NCBI GenBank assembly: GCA_018263005.1
Contig: JADFDH010000002.1
Coordinates: 310,001 to 374,000 of the forward strand
Reading direction: 5' to 3'
Source: Methanobacterium sp.
GTDB lineage: Archaea; Methanobacteriota; Methanobacteria; Methanobacteriales; Methanobacteriaceae
Length of the DNA stretch: 64,000 bases
Part shown: positions 8,799 through 18,076 of the stretch, piece after piece
Numbering within the stretch: position 1 is the first letter of the stretch
How the letters are laid out: each line of letters opens with the position of its first letter
The notes under the pieces: model-generated
The model's database searches: none
What the model saw: only the letters and a program-made list of their open reading frames with translations
Told to the model about the DNA's origin: nothing
Translations under genes and position numbers: made by a program

Positions 8799-9299
8799 TC
8801 AATAGTCCATCATACCTCGGGATATGGCGGTCGCACCGGTTCTTACTATTGTTTTTATTCCAAATCCTCTGAGTAAATCTATAAGTGCTTCTATCTTATC
8901 CGGTGTTCCGGTGATCTCCACAGTTAATGTTTCTGGGCTTACATCAATTATTCTGCCCCGGAAAATATTGGCATATTGAATAACTTCCGATCGGACCCTT
9001 TCTGAATTGGCATGAATTTTTATAAGACATAGTTCCCTTTTAACCATATATTCCGGATCCAGGTCTCTAACTTTAACCACGTCTATTAATTTATTCAGTT
9101 GTTTGAGTATCTGTTCCAGGACTTTCTCGTCTCCTCGGCTGATTATGGTCATTCTGGCCATTTCTTCTTGTTCTGATGTTCCTACGGTTATGTTGTCTAT
9201 GTTGAATCCTCTTCTGGTGAAAAGACCAGCAACTCGTTGTAAAACACCGGGTTTATTTAATACCAGGGCACTGATAACATGACTGCGCTGATTATCCAT
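8799..9299 (-). CDS. ilvN: Acetolactate synthase small (regulatory) subunit
   Basis: A regulatory subunit of about 166 residues that stimulates the catalytic subunit and mediates feedback inhibition by valine. The N-terminal ACT domain is clear: HVISALVLNKPGVLQRVAGL then FTRRGFNIDNITVGTSEQE. A second ACT-like half has RELCLIKIHANSERVRSEV and TGTPDKIEALIDLLRGFGI. The ATG at 9299 is chosen because GGAGGAAGGTGA precedes it and it starts one base after the ilvB stop; a GTG at 9308 would overlap ilvB. Translation is probably coupled to ilvB. Confidence 0.95.
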   Translation of the reverse strand: MDNQRSHVISALVLNKPGVLQRVAGLFTRRGFNIDNITVGTSEQEEMARMTIISRGDEKVLEQILKQLNKLIDVVKVRDLDPEYMVKRELCLIKIHANSERVRSEVIQYANIFRGRIIDVSPETLTVEITGTPDKIEALIDLLRGFGIKTIVRTGATAISRGMMDY

Positions 9300-9300
9300 T

Positions 9301-11058
9301 TTATTCACCTTCCTCCTCTTTTAGGGGAGATCTATATGGTATTTCACCAGGATATTCTCTTTCTACTTTGTATTCGCCTATTATTTCCGTAAGCCCGCAT
9401 CCTGGAGGTACCATGGGTAGAATTTCATTAGGATCTATAATTACATCTATTAGGGTTGGTTCGCCTGATTTTAAAGCCCATTTCAGGGTTTCTTCCATCT
9501 CTCCGGGTTTTTCAACCCTTTCGCCTTGCACTCCAAATGCTTCAGCTAGTTTCACGAAGTCAGGCACCTCTCCCAGGTGGGTGTGGGACATTCTTTCATC
9601 ATAAAAGAGCTTCTGCCACTGAGCCACCATTCCCAGATGGCGATTGTCTAATACGCAGATAACCACAGGGATATCGTATTCTTTAATCGTTGCTAGATCC
9701 TGGGAAACCATCAGAAATCCACCATCTCCGCATATGGCCACCACATCACTTTCAGGCAGAGCAACTTTAGCTCCCATGGCTGCTGGAAATCCGAAACCCA
9801 TGGTTCCCAATCCACCGGATGATAAGAATGTCCGGGGTATTTTGCTGGTGAAATAATGGGCCATCCACATTTGATTTTGGCCAACATCAGTGGTAACTAT
9901 GGCCTCAAAGTCTAAAGAGTCTCTTATTTCCTTTATAACCTGTTGAGGTTTTAATGGTACGTCATCATATGAAAGACGGGGTATACAGTTGATTTTAAAA
10001 TCTTTTATGTAGTCTTTCCAACTAGGAGAAGATCCTTTTGCAGGGGGTGCCTCTCTTTCTTTAAGCTTGCTGATGGTCCTGATGAGGTTGTTTAAAACGA
10101 TCTTAGCGTCACCTACTATGGGCAAGTCTACCTGGATGTTTTTTCCTATTTCAGCGGGGTCAACGTCGATATGAATAATTTGAGCGTTAGGAGCGAATTG
10201 TTCTACGTTCCCGGTTGTTCTGTCTGAAAAACGACAACCGATAACTATTAAACAGTCACATTCATCAACCACTAAGTTGGCCACTTTTCTACCATGCATC
10301 CCCAGCATACCCAGTGAGAGGGGATGGTCCTCAGGAAAAGATCCTTTACCCATTAATGTGGTTGTTACCGGGGCGTTGATCAGATTAGAAAGATTCATAA
10401 GCTCTTCAGAGGATTCAGAAAGTATAACTCCACCACCGGCAAGGATCACTGTTTTTTTCGAATTTAAGATTAAATTGGATGCTTTTTTAACCTGTAAAGG
10501 ATGTCCTTTACGGGTGGGTTTATATCCGGGCAGATCTATCTGGAATTCATCCTTGTAATCAAATTCCTCCTCCTGAACATCCTTAGGAAGATCTATAGCT
10601 ACAGGTCCCTGTCTGCCTGTACTGGCTATGTAAAATGCGGATTTTATGATCCCAGGTATTTCATCTGCCCTCATTGCCTGGAAGTTATGCTTGGTTATGG
10701 GCATGGTTAACCCCAGGGTATCCACTTCCTGGAAAGCATCATTGCCAATCAGACTGGTTGCAACCTGTCCAGCAATAGCTATCACTGGTGAGGAGTCCAT
10801 GTAAGCCGTGGCAATACCGGTAACTAGGTTGGTGGCTCCCGGGCCAGAGGTACCGATACATACTCCTACTTTTCCGGATGCACGGGCATAACCATCGGCT
10901 GCGTGGGCAGCACACTGCTCATGCCTTACTAATATGTGTTTTAAGTCCGAATCATAGATAACATCATATAAAGGGAGTAAAACGCCTCCAGGATATCCAA
11001 AGACAATATCCACTCCCTGATCTTGCAATGATTTGATTATAGCTTCGCCGCCTTTCAT
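9301..11058 (-). CDS. ilvB: Acetolactate synthase large (catalytic) subunit
   Basis: A thiamine-diphosphate enzyme of 585 residues condensing two pyruvates, or pyruvate plus 2-oxobutyrate, at the head of branched-chain amino acid synthesis. The catalytic Glu is in LVRHEQCAAHAADGYARA. The ThDP/Mg motif is CGDGGFLMVSQDLATIKEY...VLDN near residue 440. The central FAD-binding domain and GTSGPGATNLVTGIATAYMDS are present. The ATG at 11058 has AGGTG six bases upstream; a GTG nine bases earlier overlaps that site and is less likely. It heads the ilvBNC operon and is divergent from purD across 243 bases. Confidence 0.97.
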   Translation of the reverse strand: MKGGEAIIKSLQDQGVDIVFGYPGGVLLPLYDVIYDSDLKHILVRHEQCAAHAADGYARASGKVGVCIGTSGPGATNLVTGIATAYMDSSPVIAIAGQVATSLIGNDAFQEVDTLGLTMPITKHNFQAMRADEIPGIIKSAFYIASTGRQGPVAIDLPKDVQEEEFDYKDEFQIDLPGYKPTRKGHPLQVKKASNLILNSKKTVILAGGGVILSESSEELMNLSNLINAPVTTTLMGKGSFPEDHPLSLGMLGMHGRKVANLVVDECDCLIVIGCRFSDRTTGNVEQFAPNAQIIHIDVDPAEIGKNIQVDLPIVGDAKIVLNNLIRTISKLKEREAPPAKGSSPSWKDYIKDFKINCIPRLSYDDVPLKPQQVIKEIRDSLDFEAIVTTDVGQNQMWMAHYFTSKIPRTFLSSGGLGTMGFGFPAAMGAKVALPESDVVAICGDGGFLMVSQDLATIKEYDIPVVICVLDNRHLGMVAQWQKLFYDERMSHTHLGEVPDFVKLAEAFGVQGERVEKPGEMEETLKWALKSGEPTLIDVIIDPNEILPMVPPGCGLTEIIGEYKVEREYPGEIPYRSPLKEEEGE

Positions 11059-11301
11059 AAAAAACACCTATATCTTATCTAATTATTATTTTGATTAAAA
11101 AAATCATGGGCATATTTTAATCAATTCTAAATTTATTTATTATTTAAATTCTTATTAATCTCATTGAAGATGTTAATGTATATATGATCTTTGGATGTTT
11201 ATAAGTGATTCAATACTCTGAGATTATGATGAGATTTCCAAGGGTCATTCTTTCAACTAGTATGTAAATGATAATAAAAAAAAATAATATGGGGGAATTT
11301 A

Positions 11302-12621
11302 ATGAAAATTCTAGTGGTAGGAACTGGAGCAAGGGAACATGCCATATGTCAAGCAGCTGTTGAAGATGAAGAAACCGAATTATATTCTATTATGAGTAAT
11401 CAGAACCCGGGAATAGCCAGAATTTCAAAATTTAAGATAGCAAGCGAAAATGATATTCCCGCAGTAAAAAAATTCGCATTATATAATAAGGTGGACATGG
11501 CGATAATAGGTCCAGAAGCACCACTCGAGAAAGGTATTGTAGATTCATTAGAATCTGCAGGAGTTGCTTGTGTAGGGCCCACCAAAGAAGCAGCTCGTAT
11601 AGAAACGGACAAAGCATTCATGCGTGATCTTTTCGAAGAACATCATATCAAAGGATCATTGGTCTATGAGGTATATGATAATGCTGCTGATGCAGCTGAT
11701 TTCATAGATAACTTCAACTTGGACGTGGTGGTGAAACCCATTGGATTAACCGGAGGAAAAGGGGTTAAAATAGTGGGAGAGCAATTGAATGATGCTGAAG
11801 AAGCTAAAGCATATGCGAAGGAAGTTATTGATACTAAAATGGGTGGTTATGCTGGGGTGGTCATTGAAGAGAGAGCGATAGGTGAAGAATTCACAGTACA
11901 GGCTTTCGTTGATGGAAAAAACATAGCCCCCATGCCAGTGGTACAGGACCATCCCTATGCTTATGAAGGAGACCAGGGCCCTATAACCGGGGGGATGGGT
12001 TCTTATTCAGATACCAATGGATTATTACCCTTTTTAGATAAAAAATACTATGATGAATCTGTTAAAATAATGGAAGATACAGTAAAGGCCATAAATAAAG
12101 AGGTAGGTCCTTACCGTGGATTCTTATATGGACAATTCATGCTCAGTAAGGATGGGCCTAAACTCATAGAATACAATGCTAGATTCGGAGATCCGGAAGC
12201 TATGAATGTGTTACCTCTAATGAAGACCAACTTCATGGACATTTGTGAAGGAATTGTTGACGGCTCTCTAAAAGGAGCGGAATTCGCTGAAAAGGCCACA
12301 GTTTGTAAATACATCGTACCTGAAGGATATCCTGGAAACGCTGTTCCTAATCAGGTGATTGAAGTAAATGAAGAAAAGATAAACAACAACCATACTTTAG
12401 TTTATTATGCGGCGGTGAATCAGAAAAATCATAGAATTTACAGTTCATCATCAAGGGCACTGGCACTGGTTTCCATGGGAGAGACCATAGCTGAGGCAGA
12501 AGAGATCTGTGAAGCATCTACTAAATATGTTAAAGGATATATTTATCACCGTAAGGATGTGGGCACAACAGAGCTTATAGAAAAGAGAATAAAGCATATG
12601 CAGGATATATTGGGCAAATAA
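11302..12621 (+). CDS. purD: Phosphoribosylamine-glycine ligase
   Basis: An ATP-grasp ligase of 439 residues that makes GAR from phosphoribosylamine, glycine and ATP, the second step of purine synthesis. The N-terminal VVGTGAREHAICQA motif, the ATP-grasp lysine region VVKPIGLTGGKGVKIVG, the metal ligands in LIEYNARFGDPEAMNVL and the DQGPITGGMGSYSD segment are all intact. Start: ATG with GGGGGAA upstream. It is a single gene; argF follows after 98 bases and probably has its own promoter (TATTTAATTAAC near 12680). Confidence 0.96.
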   Translation: MKILVVGTGAREHAICQAAVEDEETELYSIMSNQNPGIARISKFKIASENDIPAVKKFALYNKVDMAIIGPEAPLEKGIVDSLESAGVACVGPTKEAARIETDKAFMRDLFEEHHIKGSLVYEVYDNAADAADFIDNFNLDVVVKPIGLTGGKGVKIVGEQLNDAEEAKAYAKEVIDTKMGGYAGVVIEERAIGEEFTVQAFVDGKNIAPMPVVQDHPYAYEGDQGPITGGMGSYSDTNGLLPFLDKKYYDESVKIMEDTVKAINKEVGPYRGFLYGQFMLSKDGPKLIEYNARFGDPEAMNVLPLMKTNFMDICEGIVDGSLKGAEFAEKATVCKYIVPEGYPGNAVPNQVIEVNEEKINNNHTLVYYAAVNQKNHRIYSSSSRALALVSMGETIAEAEEICEASTKYVKGYIYHRKDVGTTELIEKRIKHMQDILGK

Positions 12622-12719
12622 CATGAATCATCCATTTTATATACCAGAATAAATATTGTAAGAATAATTAAAATAAAAAATATTTAATTAACTAAATTAT
12701 TTTTTAGGGGACCAACACA

Positions 12720-13625
12720 ATGAAACATCTTTTATCAGTCACTGATATACAAAATGACATCTTATCCATCATAAAATTAGCTGATAAACTAAAAAAAGAT
12801 CCCTGGGGCTATGATAATTTAAATAAGAAAATTCTGGCCATGATATTTGAAAAAGCATCCACCAGAACCAGGATCTCCTTTGAAGTAGCTATGTTGCAGT
12901 TGGGAGGTCAAGCTCTTTATCTTTCTAAAACAGACCTGCAACTGGGTCGAGGAGAACTGATGGAGGACACAGCAAAGGTTATGTCTCGATACGTAGATGG
13001 GGTGATGATCAGAGCAAAAGAACACCATGATCTTTTGGAATTCGCTAAAAACTCAGATATACCAGTTATTAATGGTTTAACCAATCTAGAACATCCCTGT
13101 CAGGCCCTGACAGATATATTCACCATTCAGCAGTGTAAAAAAACATTCGATGTTAATCTGACCTACTTGGGAGATGGAAACAACGTTTGTAATTCACTTT
13201 TACTCGCTTCTTCATTGGTGGGTATGGATATGACAGTTATTAGTCCATCTGGCTACCAACCTGATGAAAATATTTTGGCTAAGGCCCGAGAATACGCCCA
13301 AAATACCGGCTCACAGATAAAAATCACAGCCAACCTACAGGATGTTGAAGGGGCAGATGTTATCTACACTGATGTCTGGGTGAGCATGGGTGATGAAAGA
13401 GATAAAAAGCAGCGTTTAATAGATTTAAAAGAGTATCAGGTAAATTCAGACATGTTAAAACAGGCAAACAATGATGCCATTATAATGCATTGCTTACCGG
13501 CGATAAGGGGTCAGGAAATCACAGAAGAAGTTATAAACGGTGATCAGTCTGCGGTTTGGGATCAGGCCGAAAATAGACTACATGTCCAAAAAGCGGTGCT
13601 CTGCAAACTCTTAGGAAGATCATAA
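12720..13625 (+). CDS. argF: Ornithine carbamoyltransferase
   Basis: A 301-residue enzyme making citrulline from ornithine and carbamoyl phosphate in arginine synthesis. The carbamoyl phosphate loop KASTRTRISFE lies at about residues 43-53, with HPCQALTDIFT near 125 and the ornithine-binding VSMGDE and HCLPA motifs near 225 and 260. This separates it from aspartate carbamoyltransferase. The length is standard. It converges with argS; the 132-base gap between their stops holds a row of degenerate stem-loops. Confidence 0.96.
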   Translation: MKHLLSVTDIQNDILSIIKLADKLKKDPWGYDNLNKKILAMIFEKASTRTRISFEVAMLQLGGQALYLSKTDLQLGRGELMEDTAKVMSRYVDGVMIRAKEHHDLLEFAKNSDIPVINGLTNLEHPCQALTDIFTIQQCKKTFDVNLTYLGDGNNVCNSLLLASSLVGMDMTVISPSGYQPDENILAKAREYAQNTGSQIKITANLQDVEGADVIYTDVWVSMGDERDKKQRLIDLKEYQVNSDMLKQANNDAIIMHCLPAIRGQEITEEVINGDQSAVWDQAENRLHVQKAVLCKLLGRS

Positions 13626-13633
13626 TAACATAC

Positions 13634-13745
13634 ACACTTTTAAAAGGTTTATAGTATTATAAAACCCTTAGGAGGGATATAAGAATATAAACACTCTTAA
13701 GAGAGTTAAATCACTTATAAATACGCTTAGAAGGGTCATAACACC
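13634..13745. repeat. Four degenerate 28-30 base stem-loop units between argF and argS
   Basis: Units begin at about 13634, 13663, 13691 and 13721. Each has a short hairpin core (CTTTTAAAAG, CCCTTAGGAGGG, ACTCTTAAGAGAGT, ACGCTTAGAAGGGT) followed by an AT-rich TTATAA-type tail. The spacings of 29, 28 and 30 bases suggest a decayed tandem array. Because it lies between two convergent stops it could act as a bidirectional terminator; no long T-run follows on the plus strand until 13747. Confidence 0.5.
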
Positions 13746-13757
13746 ATTTTTTTTATT

Positions 13758-15608
13758 TTACATTGAATCAGGGGCATCTATGCCCAACAGTTCCAAGCTG
13801 TTTCTAAGAGTTATTCGAGATTTGTCTACTAAGGCCAGTCTTAAAGGTTCTACATCGGATCCGATCACCGGAACTGATTTGTAGAACTTATTAAATGCAC
13901 TGGACAATTCCAAACAGTACTGGGCTATCTTATGAACCTTCCTGGTCCTGGCAGATTCTTCAATTACCTGGGTGAATTGTCCTATCATTTTAACTAATTC
14001 TATTTCATACTCCTCCAGAGTATAATTGTCCAGTAGACCTTCTAAGTCTACATTATCTCCTTTAAATTCTCGGCTTTTCTGCAGTATCTTACAGGCCCGG
14101 GCGTGGGCGTATTGTATGGAAGCACATCCCCTTTCAAAACTCAGGGCTTCATCCCACTTAAATACAATATGCTTTTCCGGTGATAAACGGGCGATATAAT
14201 ATCTTATTGCCCCTACTCCTATTTTCTCAGCTATTTCCAGAGCTTTTTCATCATCCAGATCATCTCTCCTGATTTTTATCTCTTTAATAGCTCTAAAGAC
14301 AGCTTCCTGTAGTAGTAGGTCTACGCTGATAAATACTCCTTTCCTGGTTGACATAGAACCTTCTGGGAGGGTTATGAATTCATAAAAGATCACTTCAGGG
14401 GATTTACCATCCAATAATCCTAGAGCTATCCTTATTTGATCAATTGCAAGTTTATGATCCGATCCCAGTATATCTATGACCAAATCACTGTTTCGAGACT
14501 TTTCAAGGTGATAAGCCAGGTCTCTGGTGGAATAGAGGGACGTACCATCTGATCGCATGAGTATGAGTTCCTTTTCCATGCTGAAATCCTCTAAATCAAG
14601 ATAGAGAACCTCATTTTCGTGGATGTATCCACTATTTTTTAGTTGAGATATTACATCATCCACCGAACCGTTTTTTACGAATTTACTTTCCCAGATGAAG
14701 GAATCATGATACACATGTAAACGTTTTAATGTGGGCTCCATACCATTTAGGCAAGAATTAACCGCTTCTTCGAAGAAAAACTGAATAATGGGGTCATTTC
14801 CTTTTTCATAGTTTCTTAACAATTCATTTACACTTTCTTTAAAGTTCGGGTTATTTTTTAATTCCTGATTCACCTGGAAATATAGTTCACCTATCTGATG
14901 GTCCCTTTGATTAATATCGACGAATACATGTAGATATAAAATGTTTTTTAGACCATTCAAATATGATTGGTCCAGTTGGTGGAACTCTGGATATTCTGTT
15001 ACCATTTTTTCAATCAATTGGTAGGGATCTTCTGTTAAGTTTTCCTCATAATCTTTTGTTTTTTTAGAGGGGCTGAATTTTAATTTTAAAAGCCCCCACA
15101 CTACCATGGCTATTTGTCGACCCATATCATTTACATAATACTGGGTTTCCACGGTATATCCTGCTTTTTTTAGTAAACGACTTAAAGAATCTCCAATAAT
15201 AGAATTTCTAATATGACCAATATGTAATGGGCCGTTGGGATTTGCCGAGGTATGTTCTAGAATAACTGTTTTATTATTGGGCTTTAATTCTCCATAATAT
15301 TCATTTATGGTTTCTAGAACTTTTTTTGAAAATTTTTGATAGTCTATGTAAAAATTAAGGTAGGGTCCTGTAGGCTTTACTTCCCAGATTAAATCTGGTT
15401 TTATGATTACATCCCTTATTTCCTTAGTTATCTCAACCGGTGATTTTTTTAGTTGGCTGGCTAACTGGAAGGCTACTGATGTAGCTATATCTCCCATTCC
15501 GGGTTTGGGGGGTTTTTCTATTGAAATATGATCTGGTAAATCATATCCTAATTTGTTAATGGCATTTGATACTGAATCAGTTACTTCAGCATATAATTTT
15601 CTGTACAT
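13758..15608 (-). CDS. argS: Arginyl-tRNA synthetase
   Basis: A class I synthetase of 616 residues. It has an N-terminal Add1-like domain (residues 1-110), the HIGH motif in GPLHIGHIRNS (HIGH at 129-132), LPEGSMSTRKGVFI in place of KMSKS, and the alpha-helical DALR anticodon domain at the C-terminus (SIQYAHARACKIL onward). It is somewhat longer than many archaeal ArgRS, mainly through a charged insertion at about residues 180-290. Start ATG with AGGTGAAA upstream. It is the last gene of a likely ilvD-sec11-argS run on the minus strand. Confidence 0.96.
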   Translation of the reverse strand: MYRKLYAEVTDSVSNAINKLGYDLPDHISIEKPPKPGMGDIATSVAFQLASQLKKSPVEITKEIRDVIIKPDLIWEVKPTGPYLNFYIDYQKFSKKVLETINEYYGELKPNNKTVILEHTSANPNGPLHIGHIRNSIIGDSLSRLLKKAGYTVETQYYVNDMGRQIAMVVWGLLKLKFSPSKKTKDYEENLTEDPYQLIEKMVTEYPEFHQLDQSYLNGLKNILYLHVFVDINQRDHQIGELYFQVNQELKNNPNFKESVNELLRNYEKGNDPIIQFFFEEAVNSCLNGMEPTLKRLHVYHDSFIWESKFVKNGSVDDVISQLKNSGYIHENEVLYLDLEDFSMEKELILMRSDGTSLYSTRDLAYHLEKSRNSDLVIDILGSDHKLAIDQIRIALGLLDGKSPEVIFYEFITLPEGSMSTRKGVFISVDLLLQEAVFRAIKEIKIRRDDLDDEKALEIAEKIGVGAIRYYIARLSPEKHIVFKWDEALSFERGCASIQYAHARACKILQKSREFKGDNVDLEGLLDNYTLEEYEIELVKMIGQFTQVIEESARTRKVHKIAQYCLELSSAFNKFYKSVPVIGSDVEPLRLALVDKSRITLRNSLELLGIDAPDSM

Positions 15609-15692
15609 AGAATTTCACCTAAATAAACAATATTAAATGATTAAAAAATAAAAAAGAGGTATAATATATCTTTTTTTACTAAATAAATATAT

Positions 15693-16130
15693 TTACAGTC
15701 CTCTAATCCATAGGGTTATATAACCAATTTTAGGAATAACAAAGGGCATTTCTCCTGGGTTTTTACCAAACGAAATTACCTTTGCTTGGATCTGTTGAGG
15801 GTAAACCACCACCGGATCCGGCGAGGGATTATTATCTCCCTTGGTTTTATAATAAAGCTTACCATCAGGATTAGTTCCTTTAAATATTACACGGTGTATC
15901 ACCGGTTCGGGAAACCAGGTAGCATCATAGATTACAATATCTCCTACATTAAGATCAGAAGTGTTAAATTCATGTAAACCAAGGAAATTGGCTTTCTGGA
16001 TAACTACCACATCGCCCCGGAAAAAGACAGGTTCCATGCTTCCAGAAACCACCACGTTCAGATGCTGGGCTAGGAGTATTCCAATTATTATAATTACTAC
16101 GTAGCTTAAAATTTCTCGAGTTTCGGTCAT
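15693..16130 (-). CDS. Archaeal signal peptidase I (Sec11-type)
   Basis: A membrane-bound peptidase of about 145 residues that removes signal peptides after Sec or Tat export. One N-terminal transmembrane segment (about residues 7-26) is followed by VSGSMEPVFFRGDVVV with the catalytic Ser. The archaeal/ER-type His replaces the bacterial Lys in EPVIHRVIF (about residue 79), and Asp candidates are in KTKGDNNPSPDP. The ATG at 16130 has GGGTGA six bases upstream; a GTG nine bases earlier is inside that site. It starts 10 bases after the ilvD stop, so the two are probably co-transcribed. Confidence 0.92.
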   Translation of the reverse strand: MTETREILSYVVIIIIGILLAQHLNVVVSGSMEPVFFRGDVVVIQKANFLGLHEFNTSDLNVGDIVIYDATWFPEPVIHRVIFKGTNPDGKLYYKTKGDNNPSPDPVVVYPQQIQAKVISFGKNPGEMPFVIPKIGYITLWIRGL

Positions 16131-16140
16131 TATATTCACC

Positions 16141-17796
16141 CTATTTTAGGATAGCTCCTTTATCCGCAGAACTGGCCATTTTTCTATATCTGGCTAACCA
16201 TCCTTTGATATTTCTCTCTGGTCTTTCTGCTTTTTTTATTCTTTCATCAATTTCCGATTCAGAGACTTCAAATTCCAGTATTCTGTTGGGTATATCAATT
16301 TTTACAATATCACCATTATTTACAGCGGCTATAGGACCTTTTGCAGCTGCTTCTGGAGAAACATGACCTATGCACGGTCCTCTGGTGCCTCCTGAGAATC
16401 TTCCATCAGTTATGAGGACCACTGATTTTATTCCCATTCCAGATATGGCTGATGTGGGGTTCAACATTTCTCTCATTCCAGGACCACCCTGAGGGCCTTC
16501 ATATCTTATAATTATAACATCTCCTTCCTGTATTTCTCCCTGATTGATTGCTTTAACACATTCCTCTTCACTTTCGAAAACCCGAGCCGGACCTTCATGA
16601 ACCATCATATCCAGTTCAACAGCACCTTGTTTAACAACTGAACCATCAGGGGCTAAATTTCCTTTTAAAACAGCTAATCCGCCTTCCTCATGTACTGGAT
16701 TATCTAATGATCTTATCACGGTTTTATCTTGTACTCGGGCGTGTTCGATGTTTTGTTTAAGACTATTCCCGGTGCAGGTTATAACTTCATCATGAATCCT
16801 GTCCTGAAGAGTCTTTAATACTGCAGGAATACCTCCTGCTCTGTCCAGATCGAACATAGTATGTTCGCCGGAAGGACTTATAGCTGCGATATGTGGAATT
16901 TCCTTGCTGAATTTTTCAAAGAGATCCAGATCAACCTTAACTCCCTTATCCTCTAATTCATGTGCAATGGCTGTTAAGTGAAGTGTGGTGTTGGTGGAGC
17001 CTCCCAGGGCCAAATCTACGATCACAGCATTCTCAAATGCTTTTGTTGTCATTATCTGGGAGGGGGTGATGTTCTTATTGAGAAGTTCTATGATCTTACG
17101 GCCAGTGCTACGGGCTATTTGAATTTTTTTACCGGTAACTGCGTGGCTTGTAGCACAGTAAGGCAGACTCATACCCATGGTCTCTGTTAGACAGGCCATA
17201 GTATTAGCGGTGAATAAACCCGCACATGATCCTGCTCCAGGGCAGGCACATCTTTCCAGCTCTCCTAATTCTTCTTCATTCATTTTACCAGATGTAACAG
17301 CGCCTACTGCCTCGTAAACATCTATAAGATCCACTGTTTTGTCTTTATATTCTCCGGGGAGCATCGGTCCCCCCGTTACTACTATGGTGGGTATGTCCAG
17401 TCTTGCTGCTGCCATGAGCATACCTGGAACTATCTTATCACATGTGGGAATTAAAACCAATGCATCGAACTGATGGGCTTGGGCCATGCTTTCCACAGTA
17501 TCTGCCACTATTTCTCTGGAAGCTAATGAATATCGCATTCCGTCATGGTTCATAGCTATACCGTCGCAGATAGCCATTGTATTAAATTCAAATGGAATTC
17601 CTCCTTCCTGGCTTATGCCCATTTTAACTGCTTCTGCAACCTGATTAAGATGAATATGTCCGGGTACTATGTCTGTGAAGCTATTGGCCACACCGATGAA
17701 TGGTTTGTCCATATCATCATCAGTTACTCCGCAGGCCCTTAGCAGGGATCTGTGGGGTGCCCTTTGCAGGCCTTTTTTTATGGTATCACTTCTCAT
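16141..17796 (-). CDS. ilvD: Dihydroxy-acid dehydratase
   Basis: An iron-sulfur dehydratase of 551 residues that turns 2,3-dihydroxy acids into 2-oxo acids, the third step of valine and isoleucine synthesis. Both signatures are present: the Cys-containing LIPTCDKIVPGMLMAAARLDI and CPGAGSCAGLFTANTMACL, plus LITDGRFSGGTRGPCIGHVSPEAA near the C-terminus. The length is standard. Start ATG with AGGTGAT upstream. It leads a minus-strand run into sec11 and argS and is separated from ilvBNC by two plus-strand genes. Confidence 0.97.
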   Translation of the reverse strand: MRSDTIKKGLQRAPHRSLLRACGVTDDDMDKPFIGVANSFTDIVPGHIHLNQVAEAVKMGISQEGGIPFEFNTMAICDGIAMNHDGMRYSLASREIVADTVESMAQAHQFDALVLIPTCDKIVPGMLMAAARLDIPTIVVTGGPMLPGEYKDKTVDLIDVYEAVGAVTSGKMNEEELGELERCACPGAGSCAGLFTANTMACLTETMGMSLPYCATSHAVTGKKIQIARSTGRKIIELLNKNITPSQIMTTKAFENAVIVDLALGGSTNTTLHLTAIAHELEDKGVKVDLDLFEKFSKEIPHIAAISPSGEHTMFDLDRAGGIPAVLKTLQDRIHDEVITCTGNSLKQNIEHARVQDKTVIRSLDNPVHEEGGLAVLKGNLAPDGSVVKQGAVELDMMVHEGPARVFESEEECVKAINQGEIQEGDVIIIRYEGPQGGPGMREMLNPTSAISGMGIKSVVLITDGRFSGGTRGPCIGHVSPEAAAKGPIAAVNNGDIVKIDIPNRILEFEVSESEIDERIKKAERPERNIKGWLARYRKMASSADKGAILK

Positions 17797-18076
17797 TTTA
17801 TCACCTGATGTACCTGTCTTATAAATCTGTAAAAATCATCAATTTTATTAGGATTATTGAATAGTTTTATTATTAAATTAAATAAAAATGCATCATTTAA
17901 TTTATGTCCTGTTTTATTTAAAATATTATATAGATTGGTTATTCATATAATTCTCTTAATAAATGATAAATAATGAAGTTTTTTTAAATAAATAAACCAA
18001 TCAAATGATTAGAGTGATCTAGATCAAAGAATAAAACCCTTGAAATAATTGGGTTAAAATCATTCATGGTGATTAA

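Noticed and set aside
9368..10710. Several plus-strand open frames of 60-95 codons inside ilvB.
   Set aside because: They are antisense shadows of a conserved gene, with no ribosome binding sites or recognisable protein sequence.
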